DNA from: Excoecaria cochinchinensis
Lineage: Eukaryota > Streptophyta > Magnoliopsida > Malpighiales > Euphorbiaceae
NCBI GenBank assembly: GCA_947683425.1
Contig: CANTUQ010000008.1
Span: forward strand, 1,488,001 to 1,552,000
Reading direction: 5' to 3'
DNA: 64,000 bases
The translations under genes and the position numbers were made by a program. The notes below the pieces were generated by a model. The model had not been told where the DNA came from. It searched no databases and saw nothing but the letters and a program-made list of their open reading frames with translations. This document shows, in pieces, positions 1 to 11,692 of the stretch (within the stretch, counting starts at the first letter, position 1; each line of letters begins with the position of its first letter).

Positions 1-144
1 TTGAAGCCCCCATAGCTGCCGAACGTGAGCATTAGGATCGTGCAGACCGAATAATGATAATCATAAAATATTACAACATGCATTGCATTTGCATTGAGTA
101 ACTGCATTTACAAAATACTTATCTTGCTTGCATTTTGGTTGCAG

Positions 145-1778
145 ATGAGATGGCTGGTGGACAAGATTTGACCAAGCAACTGGGGGATCGGGCTTGACTA
201 AAGAGGGAAGCCGATTGGAAAGCTAAAGAGGAGAGGAAAAGGTGAAAACTCGTGTCTTCCTTAGAAGTACAAGCCTTGAAAGGGGTTGGCGGGTGTCTCT
301 TCAACTGCCAGTCCTATCGTTGCCACCCCAGTTGCTTCTGCTCCCCCAGCTGTTGTGACAGTGACTGGCCAAACTGCTGCTGAGCCGATCTCCGATCCTA
401 TGCCTGAGGTGCCCCGAGCTCACTGTCGGCCGCTAATATTGCGGGATGAACCTGATGAGGAAGAAGAACCTGGGGTTGTTTGCCCTCCTGACATTGAGTC
501 TCTGCGGGAGCCGGCCCAGGGGTGGGCATCTCAGCTGGGCGAAGCTGCTCAGAGGAAAACTGAGGAGGCTGCCGCGCTGGTGGCTGCATCTGATGCTCGG
601 GTGGCTACCAGAGGCAAGGCCGTTCGGCTGGACGAGCCATTTCGGCAATCTGATGGGCGCCCCGTGCCCTTAAGGGAGTTCTTGAAGGAGAACTTCGGTA
701 GTGACTGGTCTCCAAACAACGTGGCCAGTTATATCTGTCGGAGCCTCCTCCGGGAAGATGATCGCAAGGACCTCGGGGACTCCGGTCAGCTCTCCCGAGA
801 GATCGGCCTAATTAACCAACAAGTAATAGAGGTGAGGTCTGAGTACCTTACTGCTTAAAATTAATTGGGGATTATTGATATTCCACTCGGCTTTTTCTTT
901 GCCCAGATAGTAGGAGGACTCTGCGCTTGTATGGCATGGTGAACATCTGGAGGGGCAGAGCAGAGGATGGCTCCAAGGCCAGGGCGGAGGCGGATGCTCG
1001 GTATGAGACAACTCAAAAGGAGGTCTATGCCCTTCGCTCTGAGATGGTAGAACTAAAGAGGCGGTCCTCTGCTTCCCATTCGGAGATGGTGACTCTGAGG
1101 AAGGAGGCTTATCAAAAGGATCAGGAGCTGAAGGCTCGGTAGAGCGAGGTCGACAAGCTAAAGGGAGACATCGCCGGCCTCGCTGCCGAAGTCGCCCAAT
1201 GCAGACGGTTCGAGGTAGATGCAACTAGGTTGGACGCAGAGTGCCGAGAGCTGGCTGCTGAGAATGCCAAGCTGAAGATGGAGAGCGACCAGTTGCGAGG
1301 AGAGGGGGAGTCTCTGAGAGCGTCCTTGGAAGGAAAAGAGGCCTCCTAGGCAAAGAGGCTCGAAGAGGAGCTTGCCTCTCAGAAGGAGCATCTCCTTGAT
1401 CAGTTGGGAGAGGCCCAGGCGAAATTGCTCTCTCGCCTTATTCATGAGACCGGACAGCGCTTTCCTGGGGCCGATCTCGACTGGATGGAGGATCCATCGG
1501 CTTTGCTCGATCCACCATCCAGTGATGATGAGGGGGACGCTCCTGGAGGTGAAGCAATTCAGAAAGTCTCGGAGGGGGCTCCTTTATCTCCCGAGGTTCG
1601 TTAAGAGGCGCCTCTCGAAGCCGAGACTGTAACTCCTTTGCCAGCGGGGCCTGTCTCTGAAGGGGCAACCGAACCTTCGCAGCTCGTCTCCGACCCTCCT
1701 CAAGCCGCTGTTGATCCAGACGCTGAGCCAACCTCCGATCCTCCTGGCGATGTAAATGTTGTAAACATAGAGGGTTAG
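145..1778 (+). pseudogene. Antisense coiled-coil ORF of a Tat-like gypsy element (broken)
   Basis: Broken coding region running opposite to the gag pseudogene at 3348-5585. Readable pieces are 147-240, 286-858, 927-1142 and 1404-1778, the last ending at the TAG at 1776-1778. The first part is Pro/Ala-rich and acidic (DEPDEEEEPG), then carries a segment around DGRPVPLREFLKENFG. The second part is a long Lys/Glu/Ala/Leu heptad-like stretch, i.e. a coiled coil. The reading frame changes between 833 and 912; a small intron with GT at 837 or 843 and AG at 910 or 913 would restore it. In-frame stops at 1140-1142, about 1347 and 1602-1604 break the rest. It resembles proteins annotated in plants as putative gypsy-type transposon proteins. 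In some Tat elements (Grande type) such an antisense ORF lies between pol and the 3' LTR, which fits here. Its function is unknown. Confidence 0.6.
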
Positions 1779-3090
1779 CATAGGAATTTAGTTTAGCTTT
1801 TTTCCTTTTTATATTTTATTTTTGAAACAATTTTTGCAAATTGTACAACAAAAAATTTCTTTGATAAATGACAATTTTTTGCGTAATTTGCAAATTTTAT
1901 AACTATGCATTCGTAAATCTTCAATAACTTGTAAAATTGCATAAGATTTGCTAACTCTGGATATAGCTTACTAAAGTGCGCATGAATTTGCTAAATTGAA
2001 ACATATTAATGCATCTCATATACTTCCTGAATTGGAGTGACTTTATCTTAATTTTACCATAACTCTCGCATTTTGGTTCTGGATGGGCGTCGATCCTAGA
2101 GGATGAGCCAGTGGATGCGAGGCGGTTCTCGTATTTTTGGATCGGAGTGGACGTAGATCCTAACGGATGAACTTGGCCCGTAAGCAGGCGAATCTCAGCT
2201 CTCGCTTTTTTGGCCTGAGGTATCAGGCCTAGTGGATAAGCTATCAGACTCTCACATTTTTGGTTCGGGATGGGCGTCGAACCTAACGGATGAGCCAAAA
2301 AGAATCAAGTGATTGTCGCTTTCTCGAGTCGGGATAGACTTCAATCCTGACGGGAGTGGTTATCCCGCTAACAAACGGTTGGCAACCCTCGCATTTTCGG
2401 CTTGGGATGATCATCAAACCTAGCGTATAAGTTGTACAACTTAGGCTCTCTTGTGGAGCATAAGAAGAATCCGGAGAAGAATTTCCTTATTGATGGAGTG
2501 CAGATGACGATCATTAGTTCGGGAAATTCCGCATCTTCGGATTGGAAACATTGCCAACACTCCCAACGGGTGTGCCATTTGACACACAACCATTTCCACA
2601 TTTTCGGACCGGGAATATCATCGGTCCTAATGGACAAGAAAATGTGCGTTTAGGTGTTTTCGTATTTTTGGATCGGAAGCATCTTCGATCCTAATGGCTG
2701 GAGAGGCCTGCGATCGGCCATTTTCGCTGTTTTAGATTGGGAAAACTGTCAATCCCGATGCCTACGATCGACCTTTCCTTATCTTTGGATCGGGAGAATC
2801 GTTGATCCTAACGGATAGGCCGTCGGGCGCTTGGTCGTTTCCATACTTCCGGACTGGGAAGAACATCAGTCCTAATGGATTAGCTTTATCATTTGAGGAG
2901 GAAAATCGTAACTTTCGTATCTTCAACCTGAGATAAACGTCAAGTCTAGTGCATAAGTTATATGTCATGCATAATATGGACAAAGATAATAGAAAGAACC
3001 TCTTTATTAATTGGGCAGTTGCCAAATTTTTACAAATAGTATATTTTAAGTATCTCAGCATCGCAGCTCCTGCGGAGGTCTTGCCCTTGG
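1779..3090 (-). repeat. Non-coding 3' spacer of the Tat-like element, with degenerate tandem motif
   Basis: No coding potential. From about 2060 to 2960 a motif recurs every 60-80 bp: a TTTTGGATCGGGA-like start, then a short spacer and GATCCTAACGGATGAG-like end. I see about ten diverged copies. The GGATC and GATCC halves are inverted, so each copy could form a short hairpin. Tandem repeats between coding sequence and LTR are common in Tat elements. The stretch 1780-2050 is AT-rich with nothing recognisable. The missing pol region (RT, RNase H, integrase) would be expected between here and the gag pseudogene. Confidence 0.55.
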
Positions 3091-3347
3091 GCTTGGATCA
3101 TTAGGATCGGGAGTATTATCGATCCTATCGGGCAGATAAAATATTTGCCCAGGTAGTTGAGACTTTCTTCAATTTGGGTGAGTTGGGAAATATGTCCGTT
3201 CGGGCTCTTGTTATCCCTGGGTCGTCTATGGGTCTCTCGACCCTCTAACCCCTCGCTAATCGATCAAGACACCTCCTTCAACCGTTTGATCATGGCAACG
3301 TAGGCTTCTCGCGATGCCTTCTGGTCACCTCCTATGATGGCGGCTCC

Positions 3348-5585
3348 CTAATCAGTTGGGAATTTCATCACCATTAAGCACATACTGGTGATAGCTCCAG
3401 TCTGAGCGAGCAGGGGCCTGCCAAAAATGGCGTTATAGGCAAAGATAATATCAATTACCATGAAAGTTACCTTATAGGTGTGAGTGGTAGCTTCCTGGCC
3501 AAGCTCGACGAAAAAATCCACCGATCCTACCACTGGGACAGTGGCATTGCCTAAGCCGATCAGCGGCATGGCGTTCGACTTTAACTCCTCTTTCGGCAGT
3601 GCCATTGCTTTATATGCCTGCAATGTAAGCATGTTGACGGCGCTGCCATTATCCACAGGAATTCTTCTTACGTTGAAGTTATTAATTCTAGCTTTGATAA
3701 CAAGGGCGTCCTTATGAGGAAACATGACATCCCGTGCATCCTTATTGGATATGGTGACCGGTGGGAGCTGTTCAATAGCGTGGGAGAGGTAAACTTCTTT
3801 CCCCTTTTTCTTCCTGGAGAGCTCTTCCTCGTAGGACGATCCTCCAGCAATGATGGTGATCGACGCTGCATATGGCTTGCTTGGGCCCACATTTCTCGAA
3901 TTTCTACGCTCGTCGTCGTCATCTGAATCAGAGTACTCCTTTTCAAAATCCAGCCGTCTACAGGGACTTGGCCCTCTAATCGGTCTAACAAAATTCTTGA
4001 GAGCCCCCTTTTGCATGAGCCGCTCGATTTCCCTATGCAGCGAATAACACTCGTCAGTAGAATGACCAATGTCTCTGTGAAATTCGCAATGCAGGCTCTG
4101 GTCTCTCCGGTGCCGGCTCCGATCGGAGAACTTTTTGGGCCAGTTGACTCTGCGGTGGTTCTTCTTGATCCACATCAGCACTTTAGAGGGGATAACATTG
4201 AGCGGGGTAAAGCTCCGGGGTGCCAGGTCATCTGCTCCACTGGGAAATTCACTCCTGGACGTTTTCCATTTACCCAGGTGTTGCGGGCTCTTGGGTCCGT
4301 CCAAGTTGCTTCCTAGCCGCTCGGATACTCGTGTTCTAATGAAGGGCCGTCCATTTAGATACCGCAATCTATTCATCACACTGGTCTTTCTCCCCCCGCT
4401 AGACCTCAGGGCCTCGTCCAGCTGAACGTGTTGCTTGGCCCACTCCATGAGGTCATAAAAATCTACAGGAGTTGTTGCGGCTGTAGATTCAAGCGGAGGG
4501 CGATTAATGGCACGCCCAGCTAAGGCGGTTGCTGCCATTTCGACGCTTATGTTCTTTGCCTCAGACATAGCGGCCTGGAACCTATTGGAGTAATCTCTAA
4601 GACTTTCATCGGCCTGCTGATAGGGATCGCCCAGGCTATTTACTGATGTTAGTGCGCGCGTCTTCATTACAAACCGTGAAGTAAAAAGCTCCTTAAGCTG
4701 CCAAAAGGATATGATTGATTCCTGGGGTAGCCCACGAAACCATCTCGAGGCATCTCCTCCAAGGGTGGTGGGGAAAATCCGACAGGCGACCCTCTCATTA
4801 TGAGTGTGTGCCTGCACTTTTGTCAGAAATTTAGCTAAATGAGCAGTGGGATCGGTCTTACCCGTGTATTTGTCCATCTTGATGTCCCTCCACCTAGGAG
4901 GCAACTTGGACTCCATTATTTCTCTGCAAAATGGGGATGCCATGCTCTTGCAGATGTTTTCCTTGAGCGTGGCCTTCTTGGGGCTCGTCAAGCCGAACTG
5001 TTTTAGTTTTCGCTTCAACCACTTGTCCCTTTTGCTCAAAGCGATGGAGACAGACTCCGGTCGTGACCTTCTGGAATCACCACGACTAGGGGTGCACATG
5101 TAGGACAAGTCATCTTTGCTGATTAGAATGGGAGAATCTATGGGGAGGTGGTCAGAGTCTCTGTCAGATAGCATTATCGCCTTTCCCTCGCCATACCCTC
5201 GGGGGGTCTTGACGCAGCGTCTCCCCATGTCGTGAGCTCGTGGCTCGTTAATGGAAATTCCCTTGTTTCTCCTTCTTTCTAAACCCTCATCCATGAAGTC
5301 CCTTTTGCGCTTTCTTTCAGGAATAGCTGGCATTTTTCCTTTCTGGATTATTTGGGCTATACTCTTAGCAAAATCACCGAGGATAGCTCGCATGTCTCTG
5401 ACAGTGATGGGAGTATCCTCTGATTACCCTAAAATGGCATCGCTAAACTTAGGGAGGGAGGTGGTCTCTGTTGGGGACCTGATGGGTCTTTCCCCTCCTT
5501 ACGAGGTGCCTAAACTGGCACGAGTATCACCTTGACGATTAAAATCTCTGGGGGTCGTGTTCTCGTTGGATCGAGAGTTTGCCAT
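3348..5585 (-). pseudogene. gag: gag-protease of a Tat-like Ty3/gypsy element (broken)
   Basis: Structural protein and protease of a Ty3/gypsy element. The likely original ATG is at 5583-5585, just inside the primer site. Two TAA codons follow in frame at 5499-5501 and 5424-5426, leaving an open stretch of 681 residues from an internal ATG at 5393. Within it, the gag domain covers about residues 170-285 (KMDKYTGKTDPTAHLAKF; GDASRWFRGL), a Cys/His cluster (CEFHRDIGHSTDEC) lies at 436-449, an acidic Ser/Asp run follows, and the aspartic protease lies at about 560-670 with active-site DNGSAVN at 581-587. The frame stops directly after MKFPTD. Protease-downstream coding can be followed past the stop to about 3200 (GGDQKASREAYVAM) and then ends. 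RT, RNase H and integrase are absent, so the copy is non-autonomous. Confidence 0.85.
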
Positions 5586-5587
5586 GC

Positions 5588-5605
5588 CTCCCAATGAAAG
5601 CACCA
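5588..5605 (-). other. Primer-binding site region of the Tat-like element
   Basis: On the minus strand TGGTGCTTTCATTGGGAG starts two bases after the LTR end (TTTATCA). This is where a gypsy element carries its tRNA primer site, and plant Tat elements have similar sequence there. I cannot assign the tRNA with confidence. Confidence 0.55.
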
Positions 5606-5607
5606 AA

Positions 5608-5979
5608 TGATAAAGCCAAAAATGTCTTTATCTGAAGAGGAGAGGCAAGACCGATCGGACGAGAGAAACCCTGCAAGAAAGAGTGCCCGGTCGGACCAGG
5701 CGTGAGCACTCTGAAGCTTAAGTTAGTAGCTTAGAGAGAGAAAGTGCTTTTACAGATAGAATGCTAGAGATTCAATACCTGGAGCCATCATTGGTTGGGC
5801 TATTTATATGAGATGGTTGAGGGGCACTTGAGTGCCTAGGGAGTGATTACTGGCAGTCAGAGTTGTGTGCTGCCTTGGAGATCATGCCGGCCACCTCTTT
5901 GCTGTTGGGCCTTGGGCCTTGCCAACAGACTAGGCCGACTGGATGGGATTTGGTGCAAACGATATTTGCCGGGTTATCA
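5608..5979 (-). repeat. 5' LTR of the Tat-like element
   Basis: A 372-bp LTR bounded by the inverted ends TGATAA (5608-5613) and TTATCA (5974-5979), so on the minus strand it runs TG...CA. A TATA box, TATAAATA on the minus strand, lies at 5801-5808 and would drive the gag unit. The matching 3' LTR is not in the window and should lie left of position 1. The TSD therefore cannot be checked; the flank here is GTTAC (5980-5984). Confidence 0.7.
5801..5808 (-). promoter_or_regulatory. TATA box of the Tat-like LTR
   Basis: TATAAATA on the minus strand, about 195 bp inside the LTR from its right end and pointing toward gag. Position and orientation fit an LTR promoter. Confidence 0.55.
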
Positions 5980-6698
5980 GTTACTATTGAGTATTTTATT
6001 AAGTAATTTATATGGTTTTTTTTTTTAAATAATTGATTCACTTGTTCAAAATGCATGATTTTAACCCGCTAATTCAAGCCAGTATTTATGTTCTAATAGA
6101 TATTTATTTATTTTAAGTAGTAAGAGTACAAATGTTAAATGTGGTTTTGAAAAAAATTAGATGCTGAAAATTCTATTTTAAGTTTACATCCATTTACAAT
6201 TTTTTTTTTTTTACACTTTTTGAGTGATAAGTTGGAACTCAATACAATATATCAATAAACTATATTTTTGTCATGGTTAAATTATTTTGGAAAAACACAT
6301 TATGACATTTATGAGGTATTCGAATTTTCTACATTATGTCATTGAATTAAAATTTTTATATCTTGGTTCATTGAACTTTGATTTTAGGACTTTTTAAGTC
6401 TTTGCATTTTTTTTTAATTTTTAAAATTTTTATTTTTACCCTAATTCACTTTTGTTTTTTACCAGAACTTATTATTTTTTTTAAAAATATGTCTAAAATC
6501 TATAAAATCACCTCAAAGTTTTACATCTAAGACTTTGATATCATTTAAGGCAAGTCTGCTATACACTAAAAATTGTAAATCACCTAGACGGAATTGTAAA
6601 ATTACTCAAACATTTTTTCAAATTATTTTGAAATTTGAATTCTAAAATTTCTGACTTTTCTCAATTTTTCATATTCATTAACCATGAACTAGCAACAT
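5980..6698. other. AT-rich spacer without recognisable feature
   Basis: AT-rich sequence with homopolymer runs and many stops in all frames. It lies between the Tat-like LTR and the CACTA element. I see no gene or repeat boundary in it. Confidence 0.6.
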
Positions 6699-6716
6699 CA
6701 CTACAAAAAAACAAAG

Positions 6717-7045
6717 AATTAGCGACGGAAATTTTCGTCGCTAATTGAAAAAATTCCGTCGCTAATTCCTTCTATCGACAAATCGACTATCCATTGCTAT
6801 TTCGGCTGTCGCTATTTCGGCCATCGCAAGGAAATTTGCGACTAAAACACAAAACCGCCGCTAAAATAGCGACGGAATAACGACTTAAAAATCGTCACTA
6901 ATTAACCCCCAAAAGTAGTCGCCATTAGATTTAAAAAAATATTAGCGACGGATATTTTCATCGCCAAATTCCGTCACAAAACAATATTTTTAGGATGACA
7001 CGTAAAAAAAGAAAATTTGCGACGGCATAATCCGTTGCTAATTTA
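6717..7045. repeat. CACTA subterminal GCGACGG repeat cluster
   Basis: Repeated GCGACGGAA and its complement TTCCGTCGC, often paired as small hairpins. At 6720-6741 AGCGACG and CGTCGCT flank an 8-nt loop. In CACTA elements such motifs bind the element's DNA-binding transposase protein. Confidence 0.65.
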
Positions 7046-9117
7046 ATTTTAATATTTTTTTATTATTATTACTACTAGTATTATTATTATTTGCAATTTA
7101 ATTTTGTTATTATTATTATTGTTATTATTATTATTATTATTATTGTAACCTTCAAATTTTAATTTATATAAATAGCAATTCTCCAATACTATTATTTTAA
7201 AAAATATAATATAATAAAGGTACATTAAATTGTATAGTACTTAAAAAGTACTTAGAAAAATAAAACCTTAAAATATATAATCATACAAACTAACAATTCA
7301 ACCGATATTTTTCTTATATATCTTATATGCTTATGTCCCTTTCCCAAAATAGATTTGACTTTTTGCAAACTCTTTTTAGTTCGACAACTAAACAAATCCT
7401 GCACCCAATAAAACAAGTATAAACAAACCAACATACTATATTATCCCTTAAAAGATAATATGATACTTTTAATAACATGTAATTAAAAAATTAATAATAA
7501 TTAAATGAAATAAGAATAATTGGAATACATGCTTCCTAATGAAGCTAATAAGCTGCTTCAAATGTGATGCAATATGCTATATATAATTTGATTAAAAAGA
7601 GGCCTTACCACTTCAAGATTAAGGCGATTCAGCATATAATCGTCGTGCCTTGATGAGTTCAATTGCTTTGCAACCTTTGATGGTGAGAAGCAACCATAAG
7701 AATTAAATCTATAACCAAAAAAAAAAAGAAGCGATATATTGCTTAGACAGAATTTCAAATATCCTTCTTGGGGGAGGGGGGTTTTGCTTAATTTTTTTTT
7801 CAATAAGCAACATATCATACAAAATATCAAACAAATTCGCAAAATTCGCAAAGGAAATGACATCAAAATCAGTGAAAGAAATATGTCTCCTTCCTAATTT
7901 TCAAACAAGAACAAGAGCCATGGAAACCTCTGTGAAGTTAAATGTGGGTTTAAAATAGATGCAGAAACAGACAATGAACGCACTGGAAAATGAAAATCTA
8001 TACTAGGTTTTAGCAGCAAATATTAAAATAAAGCCCACCACCATTAACACATATGGTGGCGACATGTGTATTGTTAATACTATAACATTGACAACTTGAT
8101 ATATTGGGTGGGTTGCTAAAACTAACTCGTCTTGCTTTAAGTTAGAGAAATAAAATGAAATGTAAGACTTTGCTAATTAAATTGGCCAATCAGAAATTTT
8201 ATGTTAGAACTTAGTTTAGGGAAACTTGAGTTTAATAATCTACCACAATGAAAACAAAGTAATAACAATTTCCTAGGTTGTTTAGTATCAGATGACTAAA
8301 TGAATGAAAACCCATTTCCACAAATGTGGTTAGAAAATTCAGGCACCCAAAAGCCACATAACAAGGAAATTTTAATAAGACAATGTGATATTAGGTGTTT
8401 GAATTCACCCACTAACAAACTATAGTTCTCATAAAAGGGCTACCTGGAAGCGTTTTACCCTGATCCATGATAAAAATTTTAACATCAAAAACAATAAAAA
8501 ACAAAATTATCAAATAAATTGTTGTCTTTAACATGAATATTAATTAGATTCTAATTTCCCATCATCCAGATATTAAGAAGTATGAAAAGCCATCTCAAAT
8601 CAGTTTACAGTAACAAACCAGCTTCAATAAAAGGAAAAAGAGCATGGGCATCCAAATAAAATTAATATATTGAGAATAAGCTAGGAATAAATTGTCATAC
8701 ACAAGAACACATAATTTTAATAAATCAAATGAATACTTTTTAACTACAGATAATATTTATGTGGTGGCAAAGTCAAGATGGCGTTAACATATTACCAAAT
8801 AAAATCATAATCACAGTAGCAAACATGACTCAGATTCATGTATATGCATATCAATTTACATAGTACCATTAAAGAGAGCTAAGAATTGGCATTAAAGAAT
8901 AAAGACCAAGACAAAAACATTCAACCATCTCACGAACTAACAAGTATAACTTAATTTCACTTGCTACCCAAGAGACATTTAAGAGTATAACAAAATTCTA
9001 AACAACCTAGGCATAAGAATTTTATTAGATTTTCTGCTAAAAGTACACAATTTCTAAACAAATAATCCAATTAAGCACCATGAAATCAAATCCTTTAACA
9101 ATATTTACACACTCACT

Positions 9118-9162
9118 CACATACATACATACATACATACATACATACATACACACACACAT
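9118..9162. repeat. (ACAT)n/(CA)n microsatellite
   Basis: About eight uninterrupted ACAT units followed by a short CA run, inside the CACTA element. Confidence 0.9.
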
Positions 9163-9471
9163 GTACATATTTGGTACATTCCTTTAACAATATTTAAAGA
9201 TGAAAAGACCATGGCATTTCAGAAGAACTTCAAGCTGCACCTAGAACTTAAATGAAAAAATTCTTAGGATAATAAAATCAGAAAAATTTCAACTGGTGTG
9301 AAAGTTTAAGAACACATAAATAGTACAGATACAGAAAAAATTAATCAGGTCCAAACCAAAGTCAAAAAAATACACAATAAATATACAACATAAATGAAAA
9401 CAAATAAATAAAAAATAAAAATACATAAAAAAAGTAAATAGAAAAAAAAAAAGAAAAATGGTGATTTAACT

Positions 9472-9736
9472 GTGCAAGACAGTAGCAACGTCCATAGGAG
9501 CAGCGACTGGAGAGGGAGGAGCGACGACAGGCAGTGGAAGCTTACGGCGGAGGAAGGAGCACATCTAGCGCGCGCGAAGGAGCTGTCGCAGATCTGGCAC
9601 TCGGTGAGAGGGGGCAGAGGAGGCAGCCAGATCTGGCACGCGACAAGAGGGAAGGGGACGTCGGAGTGGGGACACCGGGGTGCGGGGCGAGCGGCGACGG
9701 AACGATGATGCTGGAGGGGGGTGGCTGAGCAGATCT
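9472..9736 (+). other. GC-rich island in the CACTA element with two overlapping short ORFs
   Basis: A sharp rise in GC inside AT-rich DNA, with overlapping ORFs at 9472-9708 (78 aa) and 9534-9728 (64 aa) rich in Arg, Gly, Ala and Glu. I recognise no domain. It could be a remnant of a first exon or leader of the element, or a captured fragment. Because the two frames overlap, at most one is coding, and the Gly/Arg bias may only reflect base composition. Confidence 0.3.
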
Positions 9737-9744
9737 AGATCTGC

Positions 9745-9751
9745 TCTCTGC

Positions 9752-9794
<43 letters not shown>
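9745..9794. repeat. (CT)n microsatellite
   Basis: About 50 bp of nearly pure CT dinucleotides directly after the GC-rich island. Confidence 0.9.
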
Positions 9795-9797
<3 letters not shown>

Positions 9798-9933
9798 TCC
9801 CTACTCTATATGTATTCCCCGTTTTCCCTTTTTTTATCTTGTCTTAACTCTTCTTTATTAACTCAAAATAGATCTAGACTTAAGTTATTTTTATTATTGT
9901 ATTATTCTTATTATTATTTTTTGTTATTTGGCT

Positions 9934-9935
<2 letters not shown>

Positions 9936-9979
<44 letters not shown>
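9936..9979. repeat. (TA)n microsatellite
   Basis: A pure TA run of about 44 bp near the right end of the CACTA element. Confidence 0.9.
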
Positions 9980-9986
<7 letters not shown>

Positions 9987-10079
9987 CACCCATACTCATA
10001 TTTAGTTACTTATTTAGCTATAATTAAATATATTTAATTTTGTAGATTCCAAAGAAAATTTTGGGTTTTTTTTGTAGTG

Positions 10080-10409
10080 GTCAAAGTTATTAATTCAAAA
10101 TCCAAAAATAGTATAATTTCTTTATTAATATTAATTTTAGTTCACCCATCTAATATTTTCATTAAATTTTTAAATAATTGAATAATAAAAAATTTATTTT
10201 AGATAAATTAAAAAAAATTAAAATTTATTTTAGACAAATTAAAATTCATGTGTAAAGCAAAAACATTAAAAATAATTAATAACTATAAGTATGTATGCAT
10301 AGTTTTATTAATATTATAATCAATTTTACCGATGAAATAGCGACGAATTATTCCTTTGCTAAAGTATCACTTTAATTTTTGAAAATTATTTTCGCTTAAT
10401 TACTCTATA
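10080..10409. other. AT-rich spacer with one CACTA-like fragment
   Basis: AT-rich and non-coding. At about 10336-10358 the motif TAGCGACGAATTATTCC resembles the subterminal repeat of the adjacent CACTA element. It may be a fragment of a second copy. Confidence 0.4.
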
Positions 10410-11540
10410 ATTGGCAATGATTTGTACAAGAAAGCATTAAGTTATCCTTGGCTTCGATGTGTCTCAGAAGAAGATGGAGATTACATCATAAGAGAAATTC
10501 ATGAAGGGATTTGTGGCGCTCACGAAGCCAGCAGAGCAATAGCAAGAAAGGTCCTTCAAACTGGTTATTTCTGGCCTAATATTTTCAAAGATGCTCAAGA
10601 AAGGGCTAGAAAATGCCAACAGTGCTAGATTCATGGTAGAATCATCAGATAGCCCGCATCTGAACAACAACCAATTGGAGTTTCTTCGCTATTTGATCAA
10701 TGGGGATTGGACATCCTAGGTCCATTCCCACAAGGAAAACGACAGATGAAATTTTTAGTTGTAACTGTTGACCACTTTTCCAAATGGATAGAAGCTGAAC
10801 CTTTGGCCATTATAATAGCCGAGAGGGTAAAGAATTTTGTATGGAAGAAATTTATCTGTAGATATGGCCTTCCAAAAGTCTTCATCACCAACAATGGCAA
10901 GCAATTTGATAGTGCAGTCTTCAGATCCATTTTGTATCGACTTAAAAATCCATATGAGATTTACATCGGTCACGCACCCTCAAAGTAATGGCATGACTGA
11001 AGTGTCTAACAGAACAATCCTCAAAGGAATGAAGAAAAGGTTAGGGGAGGCTAAAGGCAATTGGACTGAAGAATTACAGAATGTTCTATGGTCCTACCGA
11101 ACTTCACTAAGAGCTGGAACTTTGCATACGCCTTTCTCTTTGGTCTATGGATTTGAAGCAGTCATACCCATAGAGATCGGGATACCTTCCTATCGTTTAA
11201 CTTTCTATTCCGACATAAAAATAAATCAAAAAGAAGATAGGATCTTGATTTGGTTGAAGAAAGAAGGGAGGATGCTTAAGTAAAGATCGCGGCTTACAAA
11301 CAGAGAATAGCCAGGTATTACAATAGTAGAGTAAGGCCAAGATCCTTCAAGAAAGGAGATTTGGTCCTCAGGAAAGCTGACATAGGATCGGGAAATGCAG
11401 GTGGGAAACTCATGCCCAACTGGGAGGAGCCTTATGAAAGTTCGAAAGTTCTAGGAAAAAGCACTTACAAACTCAAGACCCCGGATGGATCGGATATCCC
11501 AAGGTCATGAAATACTGAAGTCTTGAAGAAATATATGGTA
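10410..11540 (+). pseudogene. int: Tat-like gypsy integrase fragment (broken)
   Basis: The 3' part of pol. An N-terminal HHCC zinc-binding segment (HEGICGAH ... CQQC, 10500-10625) ends at a TAG. The catalytic core follows from GLDILGPFP (first Asp) through VDHFSKWIEAEP. The second Asp is changed: ITNNGKQFD where families have ITDNG. The Glu is kept in MTEVSNRT. The frame shifts between about 10930 and 10960 (frame 3 to 1) and again near 11270, after which IAAYKQRIARYYN and KKGDLVLRKAD continue the C-terminal domain to about 11540. No RNase H is attached upstream, so the 5' side is truncated. Sequence style (WGLDILGPFP) points to the Tat lineage. The missing Asp and the frameshifts make it dead. 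Confidence 0.85.
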
Positions 11541-11692
11541 TAATATACCACTATGAATTATAACGGTTTAATTTCCCAGCCTAAGTAAATTTGCAATATC
11601 TTATCTTCTCGATCGAAAATGGTTAATGAATACAATTCCGATCAAAGTTTTCCTAATTGAAGCAGTTTATTATAATACCGAGCAAAACAGTC

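Larger units (their letters stand above)
6699..10079. mobile_element. Non-autonomous CACTA-type DNA transposon
   Basis: The left end begins CACTACAAAAAAAC (6699) and the right end is the inverse, GTTTTTTTTGTAGTG (ending 10079). These are plant CACTA (En/Spm) terminal inverted repeats. The left 350 bp hold many copies of AGCGACGGAAA/TTCCGTCGCTAATT in both orientations, typical of CACTA subterminal transposase sites. No transposase domain is visible in the 3.4-kb body, which is mostly AT-rich with a GC-rich island at 9470-9740. The flanking trinucleotides (CAT left, GTC right) do not match as the usual 3-bp duplication would, so one end may have changed. The right end lacks an equally dense subterminal array. 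Confidence 0.75.

Noticed and set aside
286..858. Host gene on the plus strand at the left edge
   Set aside because: Frame breaks, stops and the resemblance to gypsy-associated coiled-coil ORFs beside a gag pseudogene make an element ORF more likely.
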